Shown piece after piece: positions 36,494-45,216 of a stretch of 64,000 bases of DNA. This DNA is from an uncultured Lachnospiraceae bacterium (GTDB lineage: Bacteria > Bacillota > Clostridia > Lachnospirales > Lachnospiraceae). The notes beneath the pieces were generated by a model. The model saw only the letters and a list, made by a program, of their open reading frames with translations. It searched no databases and had not been told where the DNA came from. Location of the stretch: assembly GCA_947629525.1 (NCBI GenBank), contig CANREB010000003.1, forward strand, positions 1 to 64,000. The letters are read 5' to 3'. The position numbers and the translations under genes are program-made. Position 1 is the first letter of the stretch; every line of letters begins with the position of its first letter.

Positions 36494-36860
36494 GGCAGGC
36501 TATTACCTCGACCTCGCAAAGCACGCCCTTGGGCAGATCTTTCACTGCAACGCAGCTTCTTGCGGGATTTTGCGTGAAATATTTTGCATATACTTCATTA
36601 AAAGCCGCAAAGTCGGCGATATCCGCAAGAAAGCATGTTGTCTTTACAACATTGTCATAAGAAAGTCCCGCAGCTTTCAATATCTCGCCTACATTTTTCA
36701 TTGACTGCTCTGCCTGCGCAGTTATACCTTCCGCCTCAACATTTCCTGTTGCCGGATTTATCGGTATCTGCCCCGAAGCAAAGAGAAAATTTCCCGCTTC
36801 GATTGCCTGTGAATACGGTCCGATTGCCGCAGGTGCCTTATCAGTACTTATTTTTTTCAT
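36483..36860 (-). CDS. ridA: RidA family reactive-imine deaminase
   Basis: A 125-residue member of the YjgF/YER057c/UK114 group that hydrolyses enamine/imine intermediates. The start KISTDKAPAAIGPYSQAI, then FASGQIPINPATG, the catalytic-site Arg in NPARSCVAV and the final Glu in CEVEVIA are conserved. GGAGG precedes the ATG. It overlaps aroK, so they are co-transcribed. Confidence 0.94.
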   Translation of the reverse strand: MKKISTDKAPAAIGPYSQAIEAGNFLFASGQIPINPATGNVEAEGITAQAEQSMKNVGEILKAAGLSYDNVVKTTCFLADIADFAAFNEVYAKYFTQNPARSCVAVKDLPKGVLCEVEVIACREN

Positions 36861-36880
36861 TATTGATTACCTCCAATATT

Positions 36881-37135
36881 TTATTCATTAAATTCAACCG
36901 TAACATAATATCCTCTCGGATTTTCAGTTATGGACACTACCCTTCCGCTTCTCGATAACAGCCGTTCTCTAAACGGTATATTGCCCGACATCGCCACGGC
37001 AGGATCTATTGTATAATAATAACTGCTCGGCAGGTCGCTCTCCGTAACCGTAACTTCGTCCCCCTCGCTCACAAGACCCGGGCGTTCCATTTTAAATTCC
37101 ATACGACGCAATTCATCACTTCCTCGCTGCATCAT
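36881..37135 (-). CDS. small conserved hypothetical protein
   Basis: About 84 residues, acidic/aromatic, with no transmembrane segment. The pattern MERPGLVSEGDEVTV, SYYYTIDPAVAMSG and RGYYVTVEF looks beta-rich and well conserved rather than random. I recall similar small proteins in gut Clostridia but no assigned function. The ATG lies a few bases after the stop of the hydrogenase-chemoreceptor gene; a TTG at 37111 with GAGG upstream is an alternative start. Confidence 0.6.
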   Translation of the reverse strand: MMQRGSDELRRMEFKMERPGLVSEGDEVTVTESDLPSSYYYTIDPAVAMSGNIPFRERLLSRSGRVVSITENPRGYYVTVEFNE

Positions 37136-37140
37136 CAAAA

Positions 37141-39102
37141 CTAACTTTTCTGCATCTCGTTGATGTCGTCAAATTTACGCTGCAATTCCTTTGCGACATC
37201 GCCGACTACAGCCGCGGAAGCCGATATTTCCTCTGTGCTTGCCGTCAGGTTGATTATCTTTGCATTTACCGTGTCAACGATCTCTATGAGCTTGCGCGAA
37301 TCTTCCGTAAGCTTTTCCATGGCAGCGCTTATCTGTTCTTTGTTTTTATCGCTGTCATCTGCCGCGCCGCGGCTTACATCACTGAGATTTTTTATCTCCT
37401 GTGCAACAACGGCAAAGCCTTTTCCTACTTCTCCCGCACGTGCCGCCTCTATGGAAGCGTTAAGCGAAAGCAGGTTTGTCTTCTGCGCAACCTTGGCGAT
37501 ATTCTCATTATTGCCTCCAAGCTGTACAAGAAGCTGATTGATCGTTTCAAACGACTCCTTAAGACGGTCGCAGAAGTTAAGCACATCAGTCATAGCGGCA
37601 CTGATGTTGGTGCTTTCCTCAGCGTTGACACTGTTTCCTTTTATCATCTCGCCTATTGAGTCGTTAAGCGTATTAAACTCACCGTTTGCCTCCGATACCA
37701 TATCGCTTATCCGCTGTCCTTTTTGGGCTATCTCGCTGTTTTTAAGCTCCATCTCCTCCGATATCTCCTGGATGCGTTCCTTTTCAAATTCAGCAAGGTC
37801 TTTTACATAGTGGACGCAGTTCTCTTTGACATTGCAGCCGTTAAATATCGCGATCGCCATCTCACGGCATCCGCTGTAGCCGCATGCCCCGCAGTCAATA
37901 TTCTGTTTAAGCTGAGTGTCCTTTGCCATGTCTTTGAAAATACCGTTTATCTCTGCATTGCTTGGCATCCTGACAACACATCCATGCGATTTATCCGTAT
38001 ATTCGCGTATAAAATCTTTGAGATCAAGCTTCGCAAACTGTTTGTTCAGATTTTTCAGGCGCTGCTCCGGCGTGGCATTTCTTGCCCACGCGCTTGTGCG
38101 GCTGCGCCGCTTGCTTGACTCTTTTATCTTTTGAAGCTCATAAAGCACATCATCCGTTTTTGTCTTTTCTTCTTCAACGCCTGTGCCGTATATACAGCCC
38201 TTAGCGCAGTTGAGCGCATCTACCATAAACGGAAGCGGTTTATTGCCCTCGACGCGCGTCTTGTAATCCTCCAAAAATTCGTATGCGTGTTTTTCGCCTT
38301 CTATCTGACGTATAAATACATCATCACCGCAGAACCAGTATACATTCTCTTTTAATCCGCCGGGCATCGGATATATAGATCCTAAACCGTACTCTATCTC
38401 ATCCTTTGCGGGTTCTGCTTTAATATTATTTTTGCGCGCATATTTTGCAAGATGGTCAAATGTCACATTGTAACTTATGTATCCATGGTTTTTTGGATCG
38501 CTGATCTCCGACTTCTTTGCTATGCATGGGCTTACAAACGCGAGCTTGTCCGTGATACCCAGATACTTTTTCGCATATATGGCAGCGCACATCATAGGAC
38601 TTTGCACAGGTACAAGCTTCGGTATAAGCTCAGGTATGTAATGCTCTATATAATTGACGATAGCAGGGCACGGCTGTGATATTCCGCCTGTGAAATTATT
38701 TTCCGTTATATATTTGATATATCCCCATGTCGTGATATCAGCGCCAAAGCTTACGCTTATTATGCGGTTGACACCGAGTTTCTTAAGTCCGCCCAATATC
38801 TGACGGTATTCATTGGGATAATTGGCTGCAAAAGCAGGCGCCCATAAAACCGATATCTTTTCTCCTTTTTTGAGTGCGTCAAAAAACTGCTCCGTATCGT
38901 CGCAGAACTCACGCGCTTTATGCTTGCACACATCAAAGCATGCACCGCATGCCACGCATTTGTCTCCGTCCACCAATATTTTGGCTTTTCCGTCCTCAAC
39001 CACCGCATTGTTGGCAGTTATGGCAGGGCACACGGATATACATTTATTGCACCCTATGCACTCATCATTTGTCATTACCAGTCCGTTCTGTTCTTTAACC
39101 AT
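37141..39102 (-). CDS. [FeFe]-hydrogenase-like sensor fused to chemoreceptor signalling domain
   Basis: Soluble 653-residue multi-domain protein. Residues 15-59 hold two [4Fe-4S] ferredoxin motifs (C15/18/21/25 and C49/52/55/59). An [FeFe]-hydrogenase H-cluster domain follows, with likely ligands C145 (QPCP), C193 (SPCIAKK), C299 and C303 (NCAKGC). Another cysteine cluster (C404, C407, C412 and a later Cys) forms an Fe-S module near 404-429. The C-terminal about 220 residues are a methyl-accepting chemotaxis signalling hairpin ([18 protein letters not shown]). The Cys used for proton transfer in catalytic enzymes, next to C145, is Pro here, so sensing H2 or redox state seems likelier than turnover. 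No transmembrane segment. Confidence 0.88.
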   Translation of the reverse strand: MVKEQNGLVMTNDECIGCNKCISVCPAITANNAVVEDGKAKILVDGDKCVACGACFDVCKHKAREFCDDTEQFFDALKKGEKISVLWAPAFAANYPNEYRQILGGLKKLGVNRIISVSFGADITTWGYIKYITENNFTGGISQPCPAIVNYIEHYIPELIPKLVPVQSPMMCAAIYAKKYLGITDKLAFVSPCIAKKSEISDPKNHGYISYNVTFDHLAKYARKNNIKAEPAKDEIEYGLGSIYPMPGGLKENVYWFCGDDVFIRQIEGEKHAYEFLEDYKTRVEGNKPLPFMVDALNCAKGCIYGTGVEEEKTKTDDVLYELQKIKESSKRRSRTSAWARNATPEQRLKNLNKQFAKLDLKDFIREYTDKSHGCVVRMPSNAEINGIFKDMAKDTQLKQNIDCGACGYSGCREMAIAIFNGCNVKENCVHYVKDLAEFEKERIQEISEEMELKNSEIAQKGQRISDMVSEANGEFNTLNDSIGEMIKGNSVNAEESTNISAAMTDVLNFCDRLKESFETINQLLVQLGGNNENIAKVAQKTNLLSLNASIEAARAGEVGKGFAVVAQEIKNLSDVSRGAADDSDKNKEQISAAMEKLTEDSRKLIEIVDTVNAKIINLTASTEEISASAAVVGDVAKELQRKFDDINEMQKS

Positions 39103-39180
39103 ATTGTTTCTCCATTCTGTACGAGTCTGCGGTAAAATCGCAAAAAATCTGTGCGCATCTCATTTTTTAAAGTGTAATTA

Positions 39181-39208
39181 ATTATATCATAACTTGTGGT
39201 ATGTTAAA
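39181..39208 (-). promoter_or_regulatory. putative promoter of the hydrogenase-chemoreceptor gene
   Basis: Minus strand perfect -10 TATAAT (39181-39186) with -35 TTTAAC (39203-39208) at 16 bases; about 78 bases before the ATG. A second TATAAT lies near 39242-39247 without a good -35. Confidence 0.45.
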
Positions 39209-39275
39209 ATGCGATTTTTTATGTATGTTAATTTTTTGTCACATTATACAATATTTATTCTTTTACATTGTATAC

Positions 39276-39314
39276 TTTGCCGAAGAATGTTGTAAGCAGA
39301 CATTCTTCGGCAAA
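39276..39314. repeat. 15-bp perfect inverted repeat downstream of spoVAD
   Basis: Arms TTTGCCGAAGAATGT (39276-39290) and its exact complement (39300-39314) with a 9-base loop, 6 bases after the spoVAD stop. It is placed like a terminator for spoVAD, but no T-tract follows on either strand. Confidence 0.6.
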
Positions 39315-39320
39315 AACATA

Positions 39321-40385
39321 TCACTCTGTTTTTTCTATCACAACGCCATGTGCTATCCCGGGCACATTCTGCCCTTCATTAAACGATGTTTTGTTTAACA
39401 ATGCTCCTGTCGGCACAAACAGTACTCTTTTCCATTCTCCGCTTTCTATTTTTTTCAGGATATACGCGGAAAGCACGACCGCAGAGCATCCGCATCCGCT
39501 TCCGCCCGCATGGACGTCCTGCTTTTTGAGGTCATATATTATCATTCCGCAGTCGTAATGCCTGTCGCGTATGTCAATATTCTCTTCCCCTAAAAGATTG
39601 TAGAGCGCATCGCTTCCCACATTTCCAAGATCGCCTGTAAAGATCGCATCGTAATCGGAAGCTTCCCGTCCGAAATCTTTAAGATTTGCGGCTATTGTCC
39701 ATGCCGCCGCGGGCGCCATTGCGCACCCCATATTAAATGAATCTTTTATCCCGAAATCCTCTATTTTCCCGACAGTGACCCCTGTTATTCCTATCTTGCA
39801 GCTATAATTGTTTTTTGCCGCTTTATCCGGGTCCGCGCCCATATCATCCGGCTGAAGGACAAAACCCGCGCTGCCCGTCACAGTCCATGATGCGTACAGA
39901 GGTCTTTGTCCTCCGTATTCCAACGGATAGCGGAACTCTTTCTGCGCACTCGCGTAATGGCTTGAAGTAAGGCACATCACTGTATCCGCATAACCTGCGG
40001 CGACAGTCATTGAACCAAGGCACAGCGCTTCTCCGCATGTTGAGCATGCGCCGTAAAGTCCCATATACGGTATATCATATTCTATAACTCCGAATGAACT
40101 GGCGATAGTCTGTCCCAAAAGGTCTCCCGCAAAAAGATAACGTATATCTTTTGCCTGCAGCCGCGTCTTCTCAAGCGTTATCGCTATCGCTTTCCTTTGA
40201 AGCGCACTCTCCGCCTTTTCCCATGAATCGGCTCCGAACATGTCGTTCTTTTCGTCGCTTACTTTATCAAAACACCCTTTCAGGGGACCCTCGTCTTCCG
40301 TCTGTCCCACTATGGAACCGCTGCCTTTTATGATGACAGGCTTGCCAAAACTTATACTGGATCTTCCAAGCGTTTTATTTTCCAA
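39321..40385 (-). CDS. spoVAD: stage V sporulation protein AD
   Basis: Thiolase-like SpoVA protein that binds dipicolinic acid. SIVGQTEDEGPLKGCFD, LFAGDLLGQTIASSFG, GLYGACSTCGEAL, EYGGQRPLYASWTVTGS and the end FNEGQNVPGIAHG match SpoVAD. A TTG start at 40385 (ENKTLGRSS) is preferred: GGAGG lies 8 bases upstream. The ATG at 40412 is inside a terminator hairpin. About 354 residues. Only spoVAE is found nearby; spoVAC is not in the window, so the usual CDE block is broken up here. Confidence 0.9.
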   Translation of the reverse strand: MENKTLGRSSISFGKPVIIKGSGSIVGQTEDEGPLKGCFDKVSDEKNDMFGADSWEKAESALQRKAIAITLEKTRLQAKDIRYLFAGDLLGQTIASSFGVIEYDIPYMGLYGACSTCGEALCLGSMTVAAGYADTVMCLTSSHYASAQKEFRYPLEYGGQRPLYASWTVTGSAGFVLQPDDMGADPDKAAKNNYSCKIGITGVTVGKIEDFGIKDSFNMGCAMAPAAAWTIAANLKDFGREASDYDAIFTGDLGNVGSDALYNLLGEENIDIRDRHYDCGMIIYDLKKQDVHAGGSGCGCSAVVLSAYILKKIESGEWKRVLFVPTGALLNKTSFNEGQNVPGIAHGVVIEKTE

Positions 40386-40446
40386 CAAAAAAACCTCCCG
40401 TCTGTTAAACACTGTTTTTATCAGTGTCCCACAAACAGGGGGTTTT
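40386..40446 (-). terminator. intrinsic terminator after the acyl-AMP ligase operon, abutting spoVAD
   Basis: In the minus-strand RNA, inner arms ACACTG (40422-40427 with 40409-40414) and outer arms (40434-40442 with 40394-40406, with bulges) form an extended stem around an A-rich loop, followed by a run of seven T. The 3' arm contains the GGGAGG that is also the best ribosome site for spoVAD, whose TTG follows directly. Confidence 0.7.
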
Positions 40447-40463
40447 ATTCCTTTGCTTTAATA

Positions 40464-41999
40464 TTAAAACCGCTTTATCTTTTTTGTGGTGTTTTTCTCA
40501 AACTCCGTCTCGCGTACTTTTAGCCCGAATACTCTTTTATAGAGTGGTGCGGTTTTATTGTAATCATCGATGATCTTTTGCAGTTCCTCCTGAATATTCT
40601 TTATTTTTTTCTTTGAGGCGTAATCATAGTCAGGGAATATCTCCGCTTCGATCGAACCGCCGTTGTCGCGCACAAGTACTTCCAAGACAAGCCTGTTCAT
40701 TCCAAGCTTATTTTCAATCTCCTCAGGCGATACGTTCTCGCCGTTTGGCGTAATGATCAGGTTTTTCTTGCGTCCTGTGAGGAAAACATAACCCTCGTCG
40801 TCAACATATCCCAAATCTCCTGTCTTTAACCATCCGTCTGACAATGCTTCCGCGGTCTCCTCAGGCATCTTATAGTAACCCTGCATCACGCTCGTACCTC
40901 TCACCCAAAGTTCCTCGTCAACCACTTTCGCCTCACAGTTAGGCATAAGCTTTCCCACTGAACCCGCCTTAGTGTTTCCTATATAGTTAGTGCTTATGAC
41001 AGGCGAGCATTCAGTCATTCCATAGCCCTGCTTTATCTCGATATTATATTTCCTGAACAGATCGATATAAGCGGGGTTTAAATAAGCGCCTCCGCTGCAT
41101 ATGGTATGGAACTGTTTGCCAAAGACAGCCGATTTGACGATCGCTGCCGGTAATGGACCTGCCTCTTCAAGCTTTCTGGCAAGCGTTTCTATCATAAGCG
41201 GCACCATCAGCATCATATTCGGTTTAAAAAGCTTAATGTTCTTGGCAACCCTCAAAAGAGAGTCATTTATACATATAACGCTTCCGATCGAAAGCGCCTT
41301 TAAGATATCCATGCTCAGGCAGTATGCATGATGTATCGGAAGCACCGACATAAGTACTTGGTTTGGTTCAAATCCCATATCAAGGCAGGTGGCATTTTCC
41401 GCAAGATTTCTGTGTGTGAGCATAACTCCCTTGCTTTTGCCCGTAGTGCCTGATGTAAACATTATCGTAGCAAGTCTGTCCGGCTGTATATCGCACTCAA
41501 ATCCCGCATTCTGTTCACCGAGCAGCTTCCACAGTGATAACTGCGCGTCGTTAAATGCCTCGCCCATACAAATCACGTTCTTGAGCCTGCCGCATCTTTG
41601 GGATGCAAGAAGCGCCGTCTGCTCCCTGCTCTCATCAAAGACAAGTGTCGTGACATCCGCCCTGTCAATAAGCTCGCACAGATCCTCCGGCGGAAGCTGT
41701 GCATCAAGCGGTACTGCAACGCTTCCGCTGTTTACTGTTCCCAAATAGGACACTACCCATGAATATGAAGTCACGCCGATGATCGCAATATGATTTCCCT
41801 GTTCCCCCAGCGCCGCAAGAGCCGCCGAAAAACGCTCGCTGTCAGCTTTGAGCTGAGAATATGTCCTGCTCTCTATGCTGATATCCTTCTTACCGCTCTC
41901 GCTGCCGCTCTTAACCTTGTACCTGAAAGCGTCACAAGCTCCAAACCGTGCCTCAGCCCTTACGATCAGCTCGCGCAGATCCGTACATAATTCATTCAT
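40464..41999 (-). CDS. stand-alone acyl-AMP ligase / adenylation enzyme
   Basis: A 511-residue member of the adenylate-forming (ANL) superfamily, which activates a carboxylic acid as acyl-AMP. Motifs in order: phosphate loop IMFTSGTTGKSKGVMLTH (near residue 180), HHAYCLSMDI, GYGMTECSPVIS, KTGDLGYVDDEGYVFLTGRKK, and the C-terminal catalytic lysine region NTTKKIKRF. Whether it loads CoA or the carrier protein encoded just upstream cannot be told from sequence, but no other carrier is present. It is the last gene of the SCP2/hydrolase/C/ACP/ligase operon, ahead of a terminator. GGAGG at 7 bases. Confidence 0.9.
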   Translation of the reverse strand: MNELCTDLRELIVRAEARFGACDAFRYKVKSGSESGKKDISIESRTYSQLKADSERFSAALAALGEQGNHIAIIGVTSYSWVVSYLGTVNSGSVAVPLDAQLPPEDLCELIDRADVTTLVFDESREQTALLASQRCGRLKNVICMGEAFNDAQLSLWKLLGEQNAGFECDIQPDRLATIMFTSGTTGKSKGVMLTHRNLAENATCLDMGFEPNQVLMSVLPIHHAYCLSMDILKALSIGSVICINDSLLRVAKNIKLFKPNMMLMVPLMIETLARKLEEAGPLPAAIVKSAVFGKQFHTICSGGAYLNPAYIDLFRKYNIEIKQGYGMTECSPVISTNYIGNTKAGSVGKLMPNCEAKVVDEELWVRGTSVMQGYYKMPEETAEALSDGWLKTGDLGYVDDEGYVFLTGRKKNLIITPNGENVSPEEIENKLGMNRLVLEVLVRDNGGSIEAEIFPDYDYASKKKIKNIQEELQKIIDDYNKTAPLYKRVFGLKVRETEFEKNTTKKIKRF

Positions 42000-42057
42000 G
42001 CCCCTACCTCCTGTACTACTATATTCGCGTATTTATCCGCCAATGCGCCAACTGTCT

Positions 42058-42282
42058 CTATACTATACTCTCAAGATAATCAGCCGCCTCCTGTACGGTG
42101 CGGATATCAGCCGCCTTTTCCTGATCGATCTCCACATTCAGCTCATCTTCTATCTCTCCGAGCATACTCATAAAATCAAATGAAGTAAAGCCCAGATCTT
42201 CCATAAACCTTGATTCGGGCTTAATGTCCTCCTTACTGACTTCAACGTAATTAACTATAATATCAGCCAACTTATCAAACAT
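42058..42282 (-). CDS. stand-alone acyl/peptidyl carrier protein
   Basis: A 74-residue four-helix carrier. The phosphopantetheine serine is Ser34 in LGFTSFDFMSM; the usual preceding Asp (DSL) is Thr here. It is not likely to be the housekeeping fatty-acid ACP, since it lies between a condensation-domain gene and an AMP ligase. AAAGGCGG precedes the ATG. A small inverted repeat (GGTATA/TATACC) lies between it and the condensation gene. Confidence 0.88.
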   Translation of the reverse strand: MFDKLADIIVNYVEVSKEDIKPESRFMEDLGFTSFDFMSMLGEIEDELNVEIDQEKAADIRTVQEAADYLESIV

Positions 42283-42313
42283 TCTTTTACCGCCTTTCTT
42301 TAAAGGTATATGA

Positions 42314-43711
42314 CTATACCAGCTTTATTATTTCTCCTATCGACAGATCGGGATTTTCGATTCCCTTAAACATGATCTTGCATATATAATAATAAAAATA
42401 CTCAAGTTTCTCTTTGCTTATCGCTTCGATTTGATGCTCAAAATTAAAGTCAAGCCCGTTGTCATCAGGTCTGTGCATTACCGTCAGATACATTGCCTGA
42501 GTAGTCACGCCGTTAGGATACCACTTCGTCTTATACCTGACATCGCCAAGCTGTGTCAGACCCCTCTCCTTAAGCGTCATAGGCTGATATGTAAGTGACA
42601 TAGGTTCATACGTTGCGCCCGGCTGAACGGGATATACTTTACTTCTGTGGGCAAAATACTCAACAGGGTCAAAATCGGTATGCCTGAATATCTCATTCTG
42701 AGCGTCGCGTATAGCATAGATCCCATCCATAAATGTCTTGTCTTCTGAAATTATTGTCCTGAACGGGAACGAGTGTATACGCGTACCGCCTGATTTTTTC
42801 TCAAGCAGTGTGGCGCGCCTTGCGTACGCTATATTAATAGACACATCATCATTGCCGTTCATCTTTTGCAGATATGTCCGTATCCCCATTACAAGCAGGC
42901 ATTGCAGGGAAATATGCTTTTCCTCGCAGAAACTCATAAGGCGCTGTGTCGGCTCTTCCTCAAGGTGGAAAATGTCAAGAGCCGAATCCATATTTGCCCT
43001 CGCACCGCTAAGCGCCGCCCTTGCATTCGGATCTTTTTTGCGCATCTCCTCAAGCGCTTTCGGACCTTCTATGCCGTTAAATACAGGCTCGGACTCCTCT
43101 ATCTTTTTGTAAAAATATTCTCTGTCACGCTGCTGCGCCCTGCTTCCCGCTTCATATGCCAGATCTTTCTCGAGCTGTTCTATATACGAGCGCATCGCGG
43201 CAGGATATTCCCAGTCAAACTTTACGCTGCAATAGATCTGTATGACATCGCTCAGAAAGGCGATAAGCGACTGTGCGTCAAGAAGCATATGGTCGCCAAG
43301 CAGATATACGCCCTGCCAGCCGTCAGGTGTTTTGATTATGACGATGCGGTTCATCGGGGAATCTTCCCTCTTAAAAGGCACCCGCGTCCACGCTTTCATT
43401 GTCTCCTCGGCTTCTTCCATAGTCTTTCCCGAGAAGTCAACGTATTCTATCTCGCGCTCTTCCTTGTCAGATACATACTGATACCATTCATTTGTCTTTT
43501 TATCGAAGCAGAAACGTACACGCATCGCCTCGTTTCGCTCATATGCTTTATAAATGGCTTTCCTCAATTCGTCAATATCCAGCTCATACTCGATCGTAAG
43601 GCTTGTACCCACATTTACGACTTCTTTTTTCGGGCAGAAATTCATATAGTAAAAATGGAATTTCTGCGCAGCCGTAAGCGGATATGTCTTATGCCCGTAT
43701 CTTGTCTCCAT
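42314..43711 (-). CDS. stand-alone condensation-domain protein
   Basis: A 465-residue single condensation (C) domain of the NRPS/acyltransferase superfamily. The active-site motif HHxxxDG appears as DHMLLDA: catalytic His141 and structural Asp145 are kept, but the first His is Asp and the Gly is Ala. The N-terminal YPLTAAQKFHFYYM is typical of C-domain entry. It should join a carrier-bound acyl group to an amine or alcohol acceptor. Co-operonic with a carrier and a ligase; no multimodular NRPS is in the window. Substrates unknown. Confidence 0.85.
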   Translation of the reverse strand: METRYGHKTYPLTAAQKFHFYYMNFCPKKEVVNVGTSLTIEYELDIDELRKAIYKAYERNEAMRVRFCFDKKTNEWYQYVSDKEEREIEYVDFSGKTMEEAEETMKAWTRVPFKREDSPMNRIVIIKTPDGWQGVYLLGDHMLLDAQSLIAFLSDVIQIYCSVKFDWEYPAAMRSYIEQLEKDLAYEAGSRAQQRDREYFYKKIEESEPVFNGIEGPKALEEMRKKDPNARAALSGARANMDSALDIFHLEEEPTQRLMSFCEEKHISLQCLLVMGIRTYLQKMNGNDDVSINIAYARRATLLEKKSGGTRIHSFPFRTIISEDKTFMDGIYAIRDAQNEIFRHTDFDPVEYFAHRSKVYPVQPGATYEPMSLTYQPMTLKERGLTQLGDVRYKTKWYPNGVTTQAMYLTVMHRPDDNGLDFNFEHQIEAISKEKLEYFYYYICKIMFKGIENPDLSIGEIIKLV

Positions 43712-43734
43712 AAAAACACCCTGCCTTCCCCGAA

Positions 43735-44694
43735 TCAGTCTTTATAAACCAACTCGTCAAAAAATCCGTCAAGCGCCTTCTCGTACCCTTCAGTATCTTT
43801 ATAATAACTCTCTGCATGAGCTGCGCCCTCGACTATCAGCTTTCTTTTTGGCGAGGCACAGTAATCATATAATTCATGGCACATTTTGCATGGTACGAAC
43901 TTATCATTTGAGCCGTGTATAAATAAAATCGGTACTTTTGCTTTTCGCACTTCACGCTTCGCGTTGCATTCATCCATACCGTAACCGGCAAGTTTTTTGT
44001 TCAGGATATCAGCCCCCTGAATGACAGGGAAAGACGGAAGATGGTACATTGACCTCAAAACATGCGTAAATACTTCCTTAGGTGAAGTAAATCCGCAGTC
44101 AGATACAATGCCTTTAACCTGCGCGGGCAGTTCAAGACCGCTCGCCATAAGCACCGTGGCTCCTCCCATAGATGTACCATGAAGAATTATCTCTACATCC
44201 TCCCCGCATTGCCTGATGATCCAGTCGATCCACATAAGCGCATCCTTTCTGTCAAGGCATCCGAAGCCGACATACTCGCCTTCGCTCTCGCCATGTGCCC
44301 TTGCATCAGGAAGAAGCATTGCATATCCCTTTTTCAGATAGTAGCCTGAAAGACCGATATAATCAGACATCCCGTGGCTTGTATATCCGTGGAAACAGAT
44401 AACCGCCCTTTTTGCGGCTGCATTGGGATCTATAGACGGAAAGTATGTAGCGTGAAGCTTCAAGCCGTCATATGACGTCTGATATATGTCGCTATGCGGC
44501 TGCGCAAGCATAAAGCTTTTCCGCTCCTCGATAAACGGCATATGCTGCGACCAGTCTGTTCCCGCCATCTTAATCGTGCGCTCTACCTTAGCATTATTGC
44601 GTTTCATGGTTCTTTGATAAAAATATGCTGTCTCACCAATACCCGCAGCAGTGACCAGACCTGCGGCGGCAGCGGCTTTTTTCCAAAATTTCAT
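43735..44694 (-). CDS. membrane-anchored alpha/beta hydrolase
   Basis: A 319-residue protein with an N-terminal hydrophobic helix (residues 6-24) and an alpha/beta-hydrolase domain. The oxyanion stretch is VICFHGYTSHG, the nucleophile Ser175 lies in HGTSMGGAT, an Asp in FIHGSNDKFVP and the His in EGAAHAES, so the triad is complete. BAAT/acyl-transfer or esterase activity is possible. It follows the SCP2 gene and precedes the condensation domain. Confidence 0.87.
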   Translation of the reverse strand: MKFWKKAAAAAGLVTAAGIGETAYFYQRTMKRNNAKVERTIKMAGTDWSQHMPFIEERKSFMLAQPHSDIYQTSYDGLKLHATYFPSIDPNAAAKRAVICFHGYTSHGMSDYIGLSGYYLKKGYAMLLPDARAHGESEGEYVGFGCLDRKDALMWIDWIIRQCGEDVEIILHGTSMGGATVLMASGLELPAQVKGIVSDCGFTSPKEVFTHVLRSMYHLPSFPVIQGADILNKKLAGYGMDECNAKREVRKAKVPILFIHGSNDKFVPCKMCHELYDYCASPKRKLIVEGAAHAESYYKDTEGYEKALDGFFDELVYKD

Positions 44695-44715
44695 ATATGT
44701 GCAACCTCCCGCTTT

Positions 44716-45129
44716 CTAGTTCTCAGCCGTTTTTCTTCCTCTTTTGGAAAGCGTTTTTTTCCCTGCGTTAGCCGCTTTTCTTTCAGCCCTTATCTGCTCC
44801 TGTTTTTTCTCAATAATATCTTTAAGCTTCAACGCCTTGTCAATGCTGCCCTCAACTCTTAACTTCTGCATCGTAAACGCCATAACGGGATCAAGCTTGC
44901 CGTCCGCTATCTTAATAAGCGTCTCCGGCGAACATATAAACATAGCGTCCCTGTCATAATACTCATATGGTTCGACAAACAGCTCTCCGTCCTTTACCTC
45001 AACATAGAAAGCGCCGCCCGCCTCATCGTCATCAATGTTGAACTGATACGCGAGATGCTCCTTGATATCGCTCACATCAGCTCCCATAAACTTTCCTTTA
45101 ATCTCATAAAATAAATCTGCGTATGTCAT
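44716..45129 (-). CDS. SCP2 sterol-carrier-domain protein
   Basis: A 137-residue protein, essentially one SCP2 lipid-binding domain (about residues 1-110: AYQFNIDDDEAGGAFYVEVKD, SPETLIKIADGKLDPVMAF, LRVEGSIDKALKLKDI) with a basic tail (KKTLSKRGRK). Such domains bind acyl chains or sterol-like lipids; stand-alone ones may present lipid substrates. The ATG at 45129 has TAGGAGG; the longer frame start has none. It leads the five-gene operon, from a TTGGAA/TATTAT promoter. Confidence 0.85.
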   Translation of the reverse strand: MTYADLFYEIKGKFMGADVSDIKEHLAYQFNIDDDEAGGAFYVEVKDGELFVEPYEYYDRDAMFICSPETLIKIADGKLDPVMAFTMQKLRVEGSIDKALKLKDIIEKKQEQIRAERKAANAGKKTLSKRGRKTAEN

Positions 45130-45175
45130 TTTTTTCCTCCTAAACTGAATACGATCCTTCAAGTCATCATAAATA

Positions 45176-45204
45176 ATAATACCATAAATACCATATTTTT
45201 CCAA
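45176..45204 (-). promoter_or_regulatory. promoter of the SCP2-to-ligase operon
   Basis: Minus strand -35 TTGGAA (45199-45204), 17-base spacer, -10 TATTAT (45176-45181), about 47 bases before the SCP2 ATG and after the trpS stop. Confidence 0.5.
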
Positions 45205-45216
45205 CAATAGTTTAAT

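Noticed and set aside
40386..40412. ATG start of spoVAD at 40412
   Set aside because: It lies inside a terminator hairpin with no ribosome site; the TTG at 40385 matches homologue N-termini and has GGAGG.
42306..42321. Inverted repeat GGTATA/TATACC between the condensation and carrier genes
   Set aside because: Only 6-base arms with no T-tract; likely chance.
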